64,000 nt of DNA, from the NCBI GenBank assembly GCA_046350295.1, contig JAXMAR010000001.1, forward strand, positions 62,001 to 126,000, in the 5' to 3' direction. The DNA comes from JAXMAR01 sp046350295 (lineage in GTDB: Bacteria; Planctomycetota; Planctomycetia; Gemmatales; Gemmataceae). The notes beneath the pieces were generated by a model. That model was not told the DNA's origin and did no database searches. It was given only the letters and a program-made list of their open reading frames with translations. The translations under genes were made by a program, and so were the position numbers. This document shows, one piece after another, positions 34,603 to 45,583 of this stretch. How positions within the stretch are numbered: position 1 is the first letter of the stretch; every line of letters starts with the position of its first letter.

Positions 34603-36063
34603 CTACTCTCCGGCTGTTTTCCCGTCCGCCGGTCGGGTTCCGTCCTGCGGCGGGCGCCGCCTTCTTGCCCGCAGCTCTTCCAGGCGGCGGCGGATGGTCT
34701 CCTCGTAGCCGCGGTTGGTCGGTTCGTAATAGCGGCGGTCCTCGGGAAGGTAGGGCTGGTCGACCCAGGCGTCCTCGAAATCGTGGCTGTACTGGTAGCC
34801 CTTGCCGTGGCCGAACGCGGCGGCGCCCTTGTAACTCGCGTCGCGCAGGTGCTTGGGGACTTCGAGGGTGCGGCCGCTCTTGACGTCGTCGCGGGCCTTG
34901 GCGATGGCGACCGTGGCGGCATTCGACTTGGGGGCGGTGGCGATGTAGAGGACGGCCTGCGACAGGGCGAGTTGGCACTCGGGCAGGCCGACGAACTCCG
35001 TGGCCTGGAGAGCGGCGGCGGCGACGACGAGGGCCTGCGGATCGGCGTTGCCGACGTCCTCGGAGGCGCAGATGACGACGCGGCGGGCGATGAAGCGCGG
35101 ATCCTCGCCCGACTCGAGCATGCGCGCCAGCCAGTAAACGGCGGCGTCCGGATCGCTGCCGCGCATGCTCTTGATGAAAGCGCTGGCGAGGTCGTAGTGG
35201 CTGTCGCCGCTCGGGTCGAAGTCCATCATCTTGCGCTGGATGGAGTCCTGGGCGACGGCGCGCGTGAAGCGGACCGGCGCCTTCGCCTTCTGCTGCCGCG
35301 TCTCCTCGAGGCAGGAGAGGACGCCCACTTCTAGGGCGGACAGGGCGCGGCGGGCGTCGCCGTCGGAGATCTCGGCGAGGAAAGCGAGGGCTTCCACGTC
35401 GGCCTGGATGTCGATGGCGCCCAGGCCGCGCTCCTTGTCCTTCAAGGCGCGGGTGAGGACGGCCGTGATCTGCTCCCGGCTCAACGGCTCGAAGGTGAAG
35501 ATCTGGCTGCGCGAGAGAAGGGGAGAGTTGATGGCGAAGAACGGGTTCTGCGTCGTGGCGCCGATGAGGATGACGCGGCCCTCCTCGACGTCGGGCAGGA
35601 GCACGTCCTGCTGCGTGCGGTTGAACCGGTGCAGCTCGTCGACGAAGAGGATGGTGCGACGGCCGGTGTCGGCCAGTTCGGCGCGGGCGTCTTCGAGGAC
35701 CTCGCGCACCTCCTTGGTTCCGGAGGAGGTGGCGTTGAGCTGGCGGAAGCGGCACTGCGTGACGTTGGCGATGACGTGAGCCAGCGTCGTTTTGCCGCAG
35801 CCGGGCGGTCCGTAGAAGATGACGGAGCTGAGACGGTCGGCGTCGAGGAGGCGCCGCAGCAGCTTGCCGGGGGCCAGGAAGTGCTCCTGGCCGGCGAACT
35901 CGTCGAGCGTGCGCGGCCGCATGCGGGCCGCGAGCGGCTGGGCCTTCTTCAGGTTGGCGTCATGAGCCTGGCGGAAGAGTTCGATAGCGCGGCTCCCGGC
36001 ATGGAGGACTGGTTGCCACCGGCACGGCGCGAAGCGCCACCCGTTCATTCTAAGTCGCGGCAA
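34603..36063 (-). CDS. rarA: Replication-associated recombination protein A (RarA/MgsA)
   Basis: The reading frame is 486 codons; relatives begin near the ELFRQAH segment (about 35982), so the first 25 residues may not be translated and the true start is uncertain. The AAA+ clamp-loader-like ATPase core has LAARMRPRTLDEFAGQEHFLAPG, Walker A GPPGCGKT at 85-92, Walker B ILFVDELHR at 138-146 and sensor 1 IGATTQNP. The C-terminal tetramerisation domain is recognised from DGDARRALSALE, SIQRKMMDFDPSGDSHYDLASAFIKSMRGSDPDAAVYWLARML and YKGAAAFGHGKGYQYSHDFEDAW. It acts at stalled replication forks in the cytoplasm. The histidine kinase gene ends 50 nt upstream on the same strand. Confidence 0.93.
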   Translation of the reverse strand: MPRLRMNGWRFAPCRWQPVLHAGSRAIELFRQAHDANLKKAQPLAARMRPRTLDEFAGQEHFLAPGKLLRRLLDADRLSSVIFYGPPGCGKTTLAHVIANVTQCRFRQLNATSSGTKEVREVLEDARAELADTGRRTILFVDELHRFNRTQQDVLLPDVEEGRVILIGATTQNPFFAINSPLLSRSQIFTFEPLSREQITAVLTRALKDKERGLGAIDIQADVEALAFLAEISDGDARRALSALEVGVLSCLEETRQQKAKAPVRFTRAVAQDSIQRKMMDFDPSGDSHYDLASAFIKSMRGSDPDAAVYWLARMLESGEDPRFIARRVVICASEDVGNADPQALVVAAAALQATEFVGLPECQLALSQAVLYIATAPKSNAATVAIAKARDDVKSGRTLEVPKHLRDASYKGAAAFGHGKGYQYSHDFEDAWVDQPYLPEDRRYYEPTNRGYEETIRRRLEELRARRRRPPQDGTRPADGKTAGE

Positions 36064-36113
36064 GGCGGCCGTGTGTCACACCTGAAGGCGAAACGGGAAG
36101 TCCTGGCGGATAG

Positions 36114-37756
<1,643 letters not shown>

Positions 37757-37763
37757 ACGGCAG

Positions 37764-38726
37764 TCAGCGGGTGTAGAGTTTGCCCATTTTGACGACCTCG
37801 AAATCCTTTCCCTTGACCTTCTTGAGGGCACGGAGACGATCGTCGTTCCAGCGCGGGTCGGGGGCGCCGGAGAGGAACCAGTCGCCGCCGTTGTCGGCGA
37901 CGATCATGCCGTATTTCTGTAGCGCCCTGAGGATGACCTGGCATTCCTCGGGATAACCCTTGGTGTCGAAATCGGCACGGAGACGGACGCGCATGCCCAT
38001 TGGCGGCAAGTTGGCGTCGGTGCGCTTGCTGGCGAAGTGCGTCGCCGGCTGGACATACGCGCGGCGCGATTTCGTGACCGTGAAGCGCAGGGCGTGGCGA
38101 ATCTCCTTTTGCTCCATGACCTCATCATACCGCACCAGGCCGGGGAGGAGGGGCAGGCCGGCGGCGTCGGCGGAGGTCCAGCCCGCGGGCCGCAGCTTGT
38201 TCGTCTTGAGATCGAAGACCGCGCCCGAGCCGGCCTTCCAGCCCTTCTCGGTCTTGTAGGCGGAGAACAGCTCGTAGAGCGTCTGGTTGTCGCGGTCGAG
38301 GACGAGGATGTGGCGGTCCCCCTTCGACTTCGGGCCGCCTTCGATCGGGGCGTCCGGCGGCACGGGATAGGGGCCGGGATCGCTCTCGTCCTTGTACTCG
38401 AACTCGATGGGGACCTTCGGCTGATCGCCCTTGACGACGACATAGGGGATGCCGCTCGGCGCCCCCATGTAGACGGTACCGAAGTCAGGATGGAGGCGTT
38501 TCTCTTTGCCGATGCCGGCGATGAGGTTGTCGGAATTGGGATCGACGTCCTCCCTGGAGATGTCCTGGTTCCAGGGGTTGTCGTCGGGGAAGAGGCGCAT
38601 GCCGCCGAGGCTGGCGCCGGGGCCGTAACGCGGGGGGTCTTTCTTGCCGGCGGGCGCTGGTGGGGACGGGACCAACAGAAGAGCGGCAAGTAGCGCGGAG
38701 ATCGGTAAATGACGAATGACTTTCAT
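37764..38726 (-). CDS. Secreted protein of unknown function
   Basis: The protein is 320 aa from ATG 38726, opening with a signal peptide (ISALLAALLLVPSPPAPA). The mature chain has FPDDNPWNQDIS near its start, GDRHILVLDRDNQTLYELF, IRHALRFTV, YVQPATHFAS and MGMRVRLRADFD. These blocks occur together in secreted proteins of many soil bacteria with no assigned activity. It overlaps nothing and ends 7 nt before the start of the histidine kinase gene, so cotranscription is likely. Confidence 0.7.
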   Translation of the reverse strand: MKVIRHLPISALLAALLLVPSPPAPAGKKDPPRYGPGASLGGMRLFPDDNPWNQDISREDVDPNSDNLIAGIGKEKRLHPDFGTVYMGAPSGIPYVVVKGDQPKVPIEFEYKDESDPGPYPVPPDAPIEGGPKSKGDRHILVLDRDNQTLYELFSAYKTEKGWKAGSGAVFDLKTNKLRPAGWTSADAAGLPLLPGLVRYDEVMEQKEIRHALRFTVTKSRRAYVQPATHFASKRTDANLPPMGMRVRLRADFDTKGYPEECQVILRALQKYGMIVADNGGDWFLSGAPDPRWNDDRLRALKKVKGKDFEVVKMGKLYTR

Positions 38727-39052
38727 TGCTGGTCTTCGTTTCGAGGGGTTACGTGGTCTGCCACCCAAAGCCTGAACACCGTCGCGGCCGCGTGGTCTTC
38801 AGCGCGCTTGTTGTCACTTTTCTAGCAATCTTGGTCGACATCGTAACGGCCACGCTCACTCCGGGGCAAAAGGTCAACATCAGGATTCAGCCCGGTCGGA
38901 GCGCCGCGGAGCGCCGCGGAGCGCCGCCCAGCCGTTCTGCGGCAGTCTCCGCTGGACACGCGATCCCCAAGAGCTTGACATGAAGCGACCGGGGTGTTGT
39001 CATGGCCGTCATCGAGCGCGCAGCATTGGTTCAGAATCAATGACGGCATAGC
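38727..39052. other. Divergent intergenic region, no gene recognised
   Basis: This 326-bp divergent gap contains three copies of the 10-bp word GCGCCGCGGA in tandem at about 38900-38930. Otherwise nothing is seen. Confidence 0.35.
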
Positions 39053-39481
39053 ATGGCAGTATTTGACGAGCTATGGCAACCAGTGGTAAAGCTGCAAGCA
39101 GCGGTGGCCAACGGTCCGGATGCGATTTCCGATGCCGACGTCATCAGAGCCATCACGGATTTCAATGACTCTCTGGCTTGGCACGTCAACGCCGAAACGG
39201 CTGCAAGCCTTCTATTCTCTGCGGTAGCACCGATCGCTGTTCGGCGGCCGCACCTGACGGAACAGTTGATGCAAGAACCCGTCTGGGCGTTAATGAATCA
39301 TTTGTACCGTGATGGAAGCAGTATTGCGGATTGGATCAAGTATCAGCTTGCTCAACCAAGGCCGTTCGACGGTGTCGATATGGCCTCACAGCAATGGTTG
39401 CGAAAGCAGGCCGAGGAGCCCGAGAAGATTCAGGGCTACGTGCGGAGAATAATTAGCGAGTTCGACAAGAACAGCGAATAG
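39053..39481 (+). CDS. Hypothetical protein upstream of the AlkB-like gene
   Basis: The protein is 142 aa from ATG 39053 (MAVFDELWQPVVKLQAAV), mostly helical, without signal or membrane segment. It ends 32 nt before the AlkB-like gene on the same strand, so the two form a likely operon. Codon use is less GC-biased than that of its neighbours, which with the next gene suggests acquired DNA. Function is unknown. Confidence 0.55.
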   Translation: MAVFDELWQPVVKLQAAVANGPDAISDADVIRAITDFNDSLAWHVNAETAASLLFSAVAPIAVRRPHLTEQLMQEPVWALMNHLYRDGSSIADWIKYQLAQPRPFDGVDMASQQWLRKQAEEPEKIQGYVRRIISEFDKNSE

Positions 39482-39513
39482 GCGATCGGTGCGGCGCCGC
39501 AGGAGTAAAAAGG

Positions 39514-40074
39514 GTGAGCGTGCCTGGTCTGAAGTACATCCCAGCGTTCGTGGCCGATTTGGACGAAGCCGCCTTGGTTGCCGCTGTCGATGCCCAGCCC
39601 TGGATGGCGGATCTGAAGCGGCGGGTGCAACATTACGGCTATCGCTATGACTACAAGGCCCGGAAAGTTGATTCGGCGATGTACCTTGGGCCACTTCCCG
39701 CGTGGGCGCGGCCGCTGGCCTCACGGTTGGTGGCGGATGGGTACATGGCCGCTACCCCAGATCAGTTGATCGTCAACGAGTATCAACCAGGTCAGGGCAT
39801 TACGGCCCACGTCGATTGCGTCCCGTGCTTCGGTCCGGTCGTGTGCTCGGTCACGCTGGGTTCGCAGTGTGTCATGGACTTGTCGGCGCTGGAAGGGAGT
39901 GGTACCGAGACTCTTTTTCTCGAGCGGGGCAGCCTGCTGGTGCTGGCCGGTGAGTCCCGGTACAAATGGCGGCACGCCATCCCGGGCCGCAAATCGGACA
40001 AGGTCGCGGGGCAGGTGTTGCGGCGCGGCCGCCGGGTTTCGTTGACCTTTCGCACGGTCATTGTCGAAGAATGA
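39514..40074 (+). CDS. AlkB-like 2-oxoglutarate/Fe(II) dioxygenase
   Basis: The protein is 186 aa starting at GTG 39514 with AGGAG upstream. The AlkB fold is recognised from the nucleotide-lid region HYGYRYDYKARKVD, and the iron ligands H99-x-D101 (ITAHVDCVPCFGP) and H154 (YKWRHAIPGR). The 2-oxoglutarate-binding arginines are in RRVSLTFR (174-180). Enzymes of this family oxidatively remove alkyl groups from nucleic acid bases or proteins. The YRYDY and PCFGP elements resemble the ALKBH8/AlkB-like group more than E. coli AlkB itself, so the substrate is open. Confidence 0.85.
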   Translation: MSVPGLKYIPAFVADLDEAALVAAVDAQPWMADLKRRVQHYGYRYDYKARKVDSAMYLGPLPAWARPLASRLVADGYMAATPDQLIVNEYQPGQGITAHVDCVPCFGPVVCSVTLGSQCVMDLSALEGSGTETLFLERGSLLVLAGESRYKWRHAIPGRKSDKVAGQVLRRGRRVSLTFRTVIVEE

Positions 40075-40116
40075 CTCGCCTTGGCCGTGGGCGCCGGCGC
40101 CGTTGACGCATTGGGA

Positions 40117-41637
40117 TCAGCCGTCCACCACCGCCGCCCGCGGCGCTTTCTCCCCTTCCACAACCGCGCCACGCCTCCACCCCCGATCCACCAACCACTC
40201 CCATGGCAAGAGCGGCAAATAGAAGCATAGCGCGTAGGGTACGAAGAAGCCGAGGTCCATGCTCAGGCCGATGCCGATGTGAAACCCGGCGCCGAAGATC
40301 AGGGCGAGGATGCGGATCGGCTTCCAGATCACGAGCAGCGGGAAGGTCAGTTCCCAGATGAGCACCGTCCAGGTCAGCGCCTTGGTCATCCAGAGATTGA
40401 GGGGCAGCTCGCCGTAGGAGAAACGCGTCAGCGTCAGGTCGTGCAAGACGTAGTAGAGCGTCGTCCCTTCCCGCCAGTAGACCGAGAAGATCTTGCTCAT
40501 GCCGTTGATGAAGTACACGAAGACGAGCTGCATGAACAACAGGCAGATCGGCCACGGGGAGACCACCACGGCGGCGCCGGGCGGCCGCCGGCTTCGCTGG
40601 AACAGGTCATCGATCGACCAGACGGCGGCGCATGGGCAGATCATCAGGTAGAAGAGGAGGATGCCGCGGATCGTGTCCCCCGCGTTGTCGATGTTGGGCT
40701 GCACGTTGGCGAACGAGGTGGACAGCGCCCAGGCGATAAGGATGGCCGGGCGAGTCAGGAAGCCGAGGATCATGAAGACGAGGGCGACGATCCAGACGAT
40801 CATGCAGGCGGCGATCAGGGTGTGGCTGAGCAGCCAGGGCTCGAGAAGGCGGCGCACGAGGGGCGTCGGGGCTGCCGCCTGCCAGTCCTGCAAGTGAAGC
40901 AGAAAGCCGCCAACGACGAGGAGCGGGAAGAAGCCCCAGGCGGCGGCGTACCAGGCGTAGAGGTAGCCGCGGCTTGCGCCGCCGCTTGCGCCAGCGCTTT
41001 CGCCGCGGCCTTCGTCACGGCCTTCGTCACGGTCTTGTCGAAGCGAAGCGTCGGCGGCGCGACCTGCGTCGTGGTAGGCGACCCAGGCTTCGACGGCCCA
41101 GAGGAGCGCGGCGAGGATCGTCAGGAGGAGCGGCATGATCCACATCCAGAGGCGGACGTCGGAATCGGGCGCTAGGTCCTTGGTGGTGAGGACGCGGACC
41201 CAGAAGCCGGCGAGGGCGTAGGCGCAGAAGAAGCACCAGGCGGCGAGGAGCCAGGGGCTGGGCCGCGGCGGCCGGCGCTCGGCGCCGAGCCAGCGCGTGC
41301 GCGTATCGATGACGAGCCAGACGGTCAGGCCGAGGGCGATGAAGAAGGAGAGCGTGAAGTTGAGGTCGTTGCCGGGGCCGCGCAGAAGGGACCACCAGCG
41401 GCGGCCCGATTCGGCGTACCAGTTGTAGTTCTCCAGCGTGCCGAGGCTGTCCGGGCCGAACAGGATCGCGCGGTTGGGCCAGTAGCTGGTGAGGACGTCG
41501 AGGAGGAGGAACAGGCCCAGGCCGATGCGGAGGACGGCGAGGCGCTCGGCGCGGACAGGAACGGTCCAGGCCGGCATCGCCCGCAGCGGCCAGGGGAGCC
41601 AGGGGAACAGGCCTTCGCGCACGAGCGGGCGGTTCAT
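40117..41637 (-). CDS. HTTM-domain polytopic membrane protein
   Basis: The protein is 506 aa from ATG 41637, which overlaps the stop of the upstream gene by 4 nt (ATGA). The HTTM (vitamin-K gamma-carboxylase-like) domain is seen from VRAERLAVLRIGLGLFLLLDVLTSYWP, SFANVQPNIDNAGDTIRGILLFYLMICPC, YFINGMSKIFSVYWREGTTLYYVLHDLTLTR and the late HIGIGLSMDLGFFVPYAL (each shown here only in part by family motif). At least eight hydrophobic helices are present, with a charged Arg/Asp/Glu/Gly repeat (DEGRDEGRGESAGASGG) between helices near residue 210. True carboxylase activity is unproven for bacterial HTTM proteins. It functions with the coupled upstream protein. Confidence 0.8.
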   Translation of the reverse strand: MNRPLVREGLFPWLPWPLRAMPAWTVPVRAERLAVLRIGLGLFLLLDVLTSYWPNRAILFGPDSLGTLENYNWYAESGRRWWSLLRGPGNDLNFTLSFFIALGLTVWLVIDTRTRWLGAERRPPRPSPWLLAAWCFFCAYALAGFWVRVLTTKDLAPDSDVRLWMWIMPLLLTILAALLWAVEAWVAYHDAGRAADASLRQDRDEGRDEGRGESAGASGGASRGYLYAWYAAAWGFFPLLVVGGFLLHLQDWQAAAPTPLVRRLLEPWLLSHTLIAACMIVWIVALVFMILGFLTRPAILIAWALSTSFANVQPNIDNAGDTIRGILLFYLMICPCAAVWSIDDLFQRSRRPPGAAVVVSPWPICLLFMQLVFVYFINGMSKIFSVYWREGTTLYYVLHDLTLTRFSYGELPLNLWMTKALTWTVLIWELTFPLLVIWKPIRILALIFGAGFHIGIGLSMDLGFFVPYALCFYLPLLPWEWLVDRGWRRGAVVEGEKAPRAAVVDG

Positions 41638-42548
41638 TCCCAGCTCCTGAAGGCGTGCGCCTCGGGGTCGTAGCGCGTGTAGCGGCCGGCCGCCTTCTCG
41701 TCCGCGGGCGGCTCCCAGCTCAGGAGCGGCACGACGAACGGGCCGCGCCATTCCGGGGGCGTTTCATCGGGGGGGGTCGTCCGGAAGCGGCGCAGCACCA
41801 GCACCACCTGTTTGGGGGGATTGCCGGCGAAGAGCGGCTTGAGCGTCTCATAGCGCCAGCGGACATAGGGCTTGATGAGATAGCCTTCGCGGTCGAGGTG
41901 TTTCTTGATGCGCCGGCCCCAGTACTCGTCGCGCTCCTGCTCGGTCTTGCAATCGTCGTCGCTCAGCGTGATCACGATGTTGTTCTCGTAGCGGCGCATC
42001 CGCATCTGGCGCCAGCGGAAGTAGTGGTCAATGTCGACCGGCTCGTGCGGCGTCAGGATGAGGTGATCGGTCCGCTTGAACGCCGCGGCGCCCCCGGCCA
42101 GCGCCGCCGCCTCGAAGGGACCGGTCGCGGCCAGGAGCGGCGCCGCCTGGGCCACGGCATAGGCTTCGTCGCTCAGGGGATAGTGGCTCGGGTCGTCGTC
42201 GTCCCAGCGGAGGATGAGGGCGGGGAAGACGGAGTCCTTGTAGCCGTCGGAGAAGAGGCCCCAGCTCTGGGCCTGGCCGGTGAGGTGCATCCAGAGCTTG
42301 TTGTGCCCGAGCACCCACTTGGTGAAGTCGTAGAAGTGCCCCTGGCCCTCGTCCTTGCTGAGACCCGGCGCGATGAGCTCGATCGTGGCGCTGGCAGGCG
42401 GCCGGATGTGCTCCTGGGCGGCCTCGATGCCTCCCAGAATGTTTTGCGAGAGGAGGAACCAGATCTGCCAGCAAATGAAGACGCCGAGGAAAACCTGGGA
42501 CGTTTTCCAGCGCGCGGGGACAGCGGGAGAAGCTTGCGGCTCGGCCAT
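41634..42548 (-). CDS. Membrane-anchored partner of the HTTM protein
   Basis: The protein is 304 aa from ATG 42548, with GGAGG upstream. One N-terminal membrane helix (VFLGVFICWQIWFLLSQNIL) is followed by a soluble domain with HNKLWMHLTGQAQSWGLFSDGYKDSVFPAL, a stretch typical of the small proteins coupled to HTTM genes. Its stop overlaps the HTTM start (ATGA), so the two are translationally coupled and probably form a complex. No catalytic motif is evident. Confidence 0.7.
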   Translation of the reverse strand: MAEPQASPAVPARWKTSQVFLGVFICWQIWFLLSQNILGGIEAAQEHIRPPASATIELIAPGLSKDEGQGHFYDFTKWVLGHNKLWMHLTGQAQSWGLFSDGYKDSVFPALILRWDDDDPSHYPLSDEAYAVAQAAPLLAATGPFEAAALAGGAAAFKRTDHLILTPHEPVDIDHYFRWRQMRMRRYENNIVITLSDDDCKTEQERDEYWGRRIKKHLDREGYLIKPYVRWRYETLKPLFAGNPPKQVVLVLRRFRTTPPDETPPEWRGPFVVPLLSWEPPADEKAAGRYTRYDPEAHAFRSWE

Positions 42549-42621
42549 GGCGCCTCCGAGGTTCGTTTTACGACCGCGAGGCAAAGCGCGTTGCGCCACG
42601 GAGCGATTTTGCTGGCCAGCA

Positions 42622-42769
42622 CTCAGGCAAAAACACTGGGGGTAAAAAAAAAAAAAGAAAAGCGAGAGAGAAGAGGCCCCTGTCCGAAGCGGGCGCCTGC
42701 CGCTCTTCGCAGGCCTTCATCGTTTCCTTGTCTTTCTCATTTTTTGCCCCCAATGTTTTTGCCTCTGGA
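42622..42769. repeat. MITE-like element, copy 1
   Basis: Inverted ends GGCAAAAACACTGGGGG and CCCCCAATGTTTTTGCC flank a centre that includes CGGGCGCCTGCCGCTCTTCG. The whole is repeated about 190 bp further on with roughly 85 percent identity by eye. No coding capacity is seen. Confidence 0.8.
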
Positions 42770-42807
42770 ATTCGCCGGAGAAAAACGTTGGCCCGTCTTC
42801 GCCAGTT

Positions 42808-42951
42808 ACTCAGGGCAAAACATTGGGGGTAAAGAATAGGAAAGCAAGAGAGAAGAGGGCCCTGTCCGACGCGGGCGCCTGCCGCTCTTCGCCGGCCTTC
42901 TTGGTTTCCTTGTCTTTCTCGATTTTTTGCCCCCAATGTTTTGCCTCTGGA
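42808..42951. repeat. MITE-like element, copy 2
   Basis: It has the same orientation and same ends as the copy at 42622-42769 (GGCAAAACATTGGGGG ... CCCCCAATGTTTTGCC) with the same central CGGGCGCCTGCCGCTCTTCG. The 37-bp spacer between the copies contains GTTGGCCCGTCTTCG. The two elements fill most of the 42549-43163 gap; the remainder has no recognised gene. Confidence 0.8.
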
Positions 42952-43163
42952 GTTCGCACGACGACCCGGCCCGGGGCGTCCGCTCCGTGTCACTTCGGCT
43001 TGACAGGCGGGCATCTTGAAGTTATTCGGCTCGCTCTTCATGGACGTAAACCCGACTTCCCCGACTCCGAGGATTCCCATGGAAGGGACGGCCGGCAGCC
43101 AACCGAGAAGCGCCCAGGCCTCGGCTGCGTGCCGGGGCGCACAGGCCGTGGGCTCCTTCGCCC

Positions 43164-45464
43164 GTGGGGCTTGTGCGTTTTCTCGTCCTGGCGGCGGGCC
43201 TGTCGGCGTTGTTCGCTTGCGCTGGCCTCGCCGGGCGAAGGCCGGGGGGCGAGGTCATCGGCGACGTGCGGATCGTCGGCAACCGGACGATCCCGACGGA
43301 GCAGGTGATGCGGCACGTCAACCTGCGGCCCGGGCAGGAGTACACGCAGCACATCTTGATGGAGGCGGTCGACCGGCTGAGCAAGGCGCGGTTGTTTCGC
43401 TCGGTGCGGCCGCACGAGGAGCAGCGGACGGGGACGGTCGGGTGGTGACGCTCAGTGCAGGGTTTCCGAAGCTGATCACGGACATCAAGTTTCAAAACAA
43501 CCACACGGTGTCGACGGAGGAGCTGGAGAAGATGGTGAACCTGCGGCGGGGCATGCCGCTCGATCCGGCGACGAACCGCCGCGCCTGTTACGAGATTCAG
43601 GAGTATCTCAAGACGAAGGGGCGCTACTTCGCGAATGTGTCGCTGGTCGAGGGGGGGCAGCCGGGGGACACGCGGGTCGTTTTCAATCTGACGGAAGGGC
43701 CGGTGGTGCGGGTTCAGAGCACGCACTTCACGGGGAACACGTTTGCGGTGGAGGCGCGGCTGCGGACGCAGATCGAGACATCGCGGGCGTTCCTGAGCTG
43801 GTTTGGCGGCCAGTTCACGCCGGCGCTGATCGAGAGCGGCGATCAAGGTGCAGGAGTACTACAAGGCGAACGGTTTCCTGGAGACGCGCGTGAGCCAGGA
43901 GCTGAAGTTCAGCGAGGACAACCGGCTCGTCGACATCATCTACCACGTGGACGAGGGGCAGCGCTACCAGATCAAGGACGTGACGGTGGTGACGAAGAAG
44001 AACCAGGAAGCGCAGGCGCGATCGTGCAGGCGAAGGAGGGGAGTGGTACAGCAAGGGCGTGACGCATGCGGACGTGGTCAACATGCAGGACTGGGGCGGC
44101 TGGCGCGGGCGGCAGATGCTGGTCGAAGAAAGCTGCTCCTGGTGCCGGGAGAGAAGGGCGTGGTGCGCGTGCAGTACGAGGTGCGCGAGGCGGAGCCGGC
44201 GAAGGTCGGCCGCGTCATCATCGTCGGCAACGAGGTGACGAAGGACCGGGTGATCCGGCGCGTCCTCGGGCTTTATCCGGGGCAGACGCTGCGCTATCCG
44301 GAGCTGCGGATCGCCGAGCGCGACCTGGCCCGCCTGGGCATCTTCGACATCGGACCGGAGACGCGGCCGAGCCTGACGGTGCTGGAGACCGATAGCGAGT
44401 ACAAGGACATCCTGGTGCAGGTGAAGGAGACGCCGACGGGCAGCCTGATGTTCGGCGCCGGCATCAATTCCGACGCCGGCTTCGTCGGCTCGGTGGTGCT
44501 CAACGAGAAGAACTTCGACCTGTTCCGCTTCCCACAGAGCTTCAGCGAGATCTTCGAGGGCAAGGCGTTCCGCGGCGCCGGGCAGGAGCTGCGCATCGAG
44601 GCCATCCCCGGCACCGAGCTGCAGCGCTACACGATCAGCTTCCGCGAGCCTTTCCTGTTCGACCGGCCGATCAGCTTCACGGACAGCGTTTACTACTACG
44701 ACCGCATCTACCCGGAGGACAAGGAGACGCGCGTGGGCGGCCGCATCGGCCTGACCAAGCAGATCACCAAGGAATGGGCGGTGGGCGTCAGCGCTCGCGC
44801 CGAGAACGTCAAGATCGGCAACTTGCTCTTCGGCGCGCCTCCCGCGTACACGGACGTGTTCGGCAACAACTTCATCGCCGGCCCGCGCGTCAGCCTGACC
44901 TACGACACGCGCGATTCGTTCATGCGGCCGACGGAAGGCGGGCTGATGGAGTTCTCCTACGAGCAAATGTTCGGCGACTTCACCTTCCCGATTCTGAATT
45001 TCGAGGGGAGCCGGTACTTCACGACTTACCAGCGGGCGGACGGCTCCGGCAAGCACGTGCTGGCGGCCCGGACGCAGGTCGCCTGGTGCGGCGACGAGAC
45101 GCCGGTCTTCGAGCGCTTCTACGCGGGCGGCTTCCGCAGTCTGCGCGGCTTCCAGTTCCGCGGCGCCAACCCGTTCGTCAACGGCTACGCGGTGGGCGGC
45201 CAGTTCCTGTTCCTCAACAGCCTGGAGTACCAGGTGCCCATCCTGGCCAACGATCAGCTGTACGCGGTGGCGTTCATCGACAGCGGCACGGTGGAATCGA
45301 AGGTGGATCTGAGCAACTATCGCGTCAGCGCCGGCGTCGGCCTGCGCATCAGCGTGCCGATGCTGGGCCCCGTGCCGATCGCGCTGGACTTCGGCTTCCC
45401 GATCGTGCGGGCGCCGGATGACAAGACACAGGTGTTCAGCTTCTGGGTAGGCATGTTCCGGTAA
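43164..45464 (+). CDS. bamA: BamA/Omp85 outer-membrane assembly protein, multiply frameshifted
   Basis: BamA folds and inserts beta-barrel proteins into the outer membrane. From GTG 43164 (or GTG 43173) there is a signal segment (VRFLVLAAGLSALFACAG). POTRA domains follow, seen as VIGDVRIVGNRTIPTEQVM, ITDIKFQNNHTVSTEELEKM, VVRVQSTHFTGNTFAVEARL and VGRVIIVGNEVTKDRVIRRV. The C-terminal 16-strand barrel includes GAGINSDAGFVGSVVLNEKNFDL, SLTYDTRDSFMRPTEGG, FYAGGFRSLRGFQFRG and a last strand ending FSFWVGMFR. Aromatic final Phe before the C-terminal Arg fits a barrel protein. Frames change at about 43440, 43840, 44010, 44050 and 44125. From 44150 on the frame is clean, so these look like sequence errors. 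It supports a diderm envelope. Confidence 0.88.
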
Positions 45465-45583
45465 GCCGAGTCCTTTCGCGGGCGAGAGGCGACGACTGGA
45501 GCGCATGAAGCAGGCTTGACCGTGCCCCGGCAAACGGCTATCGGTCGAGGACGCCTATTCAGGAAAGGACCCGCGGCACGGCC

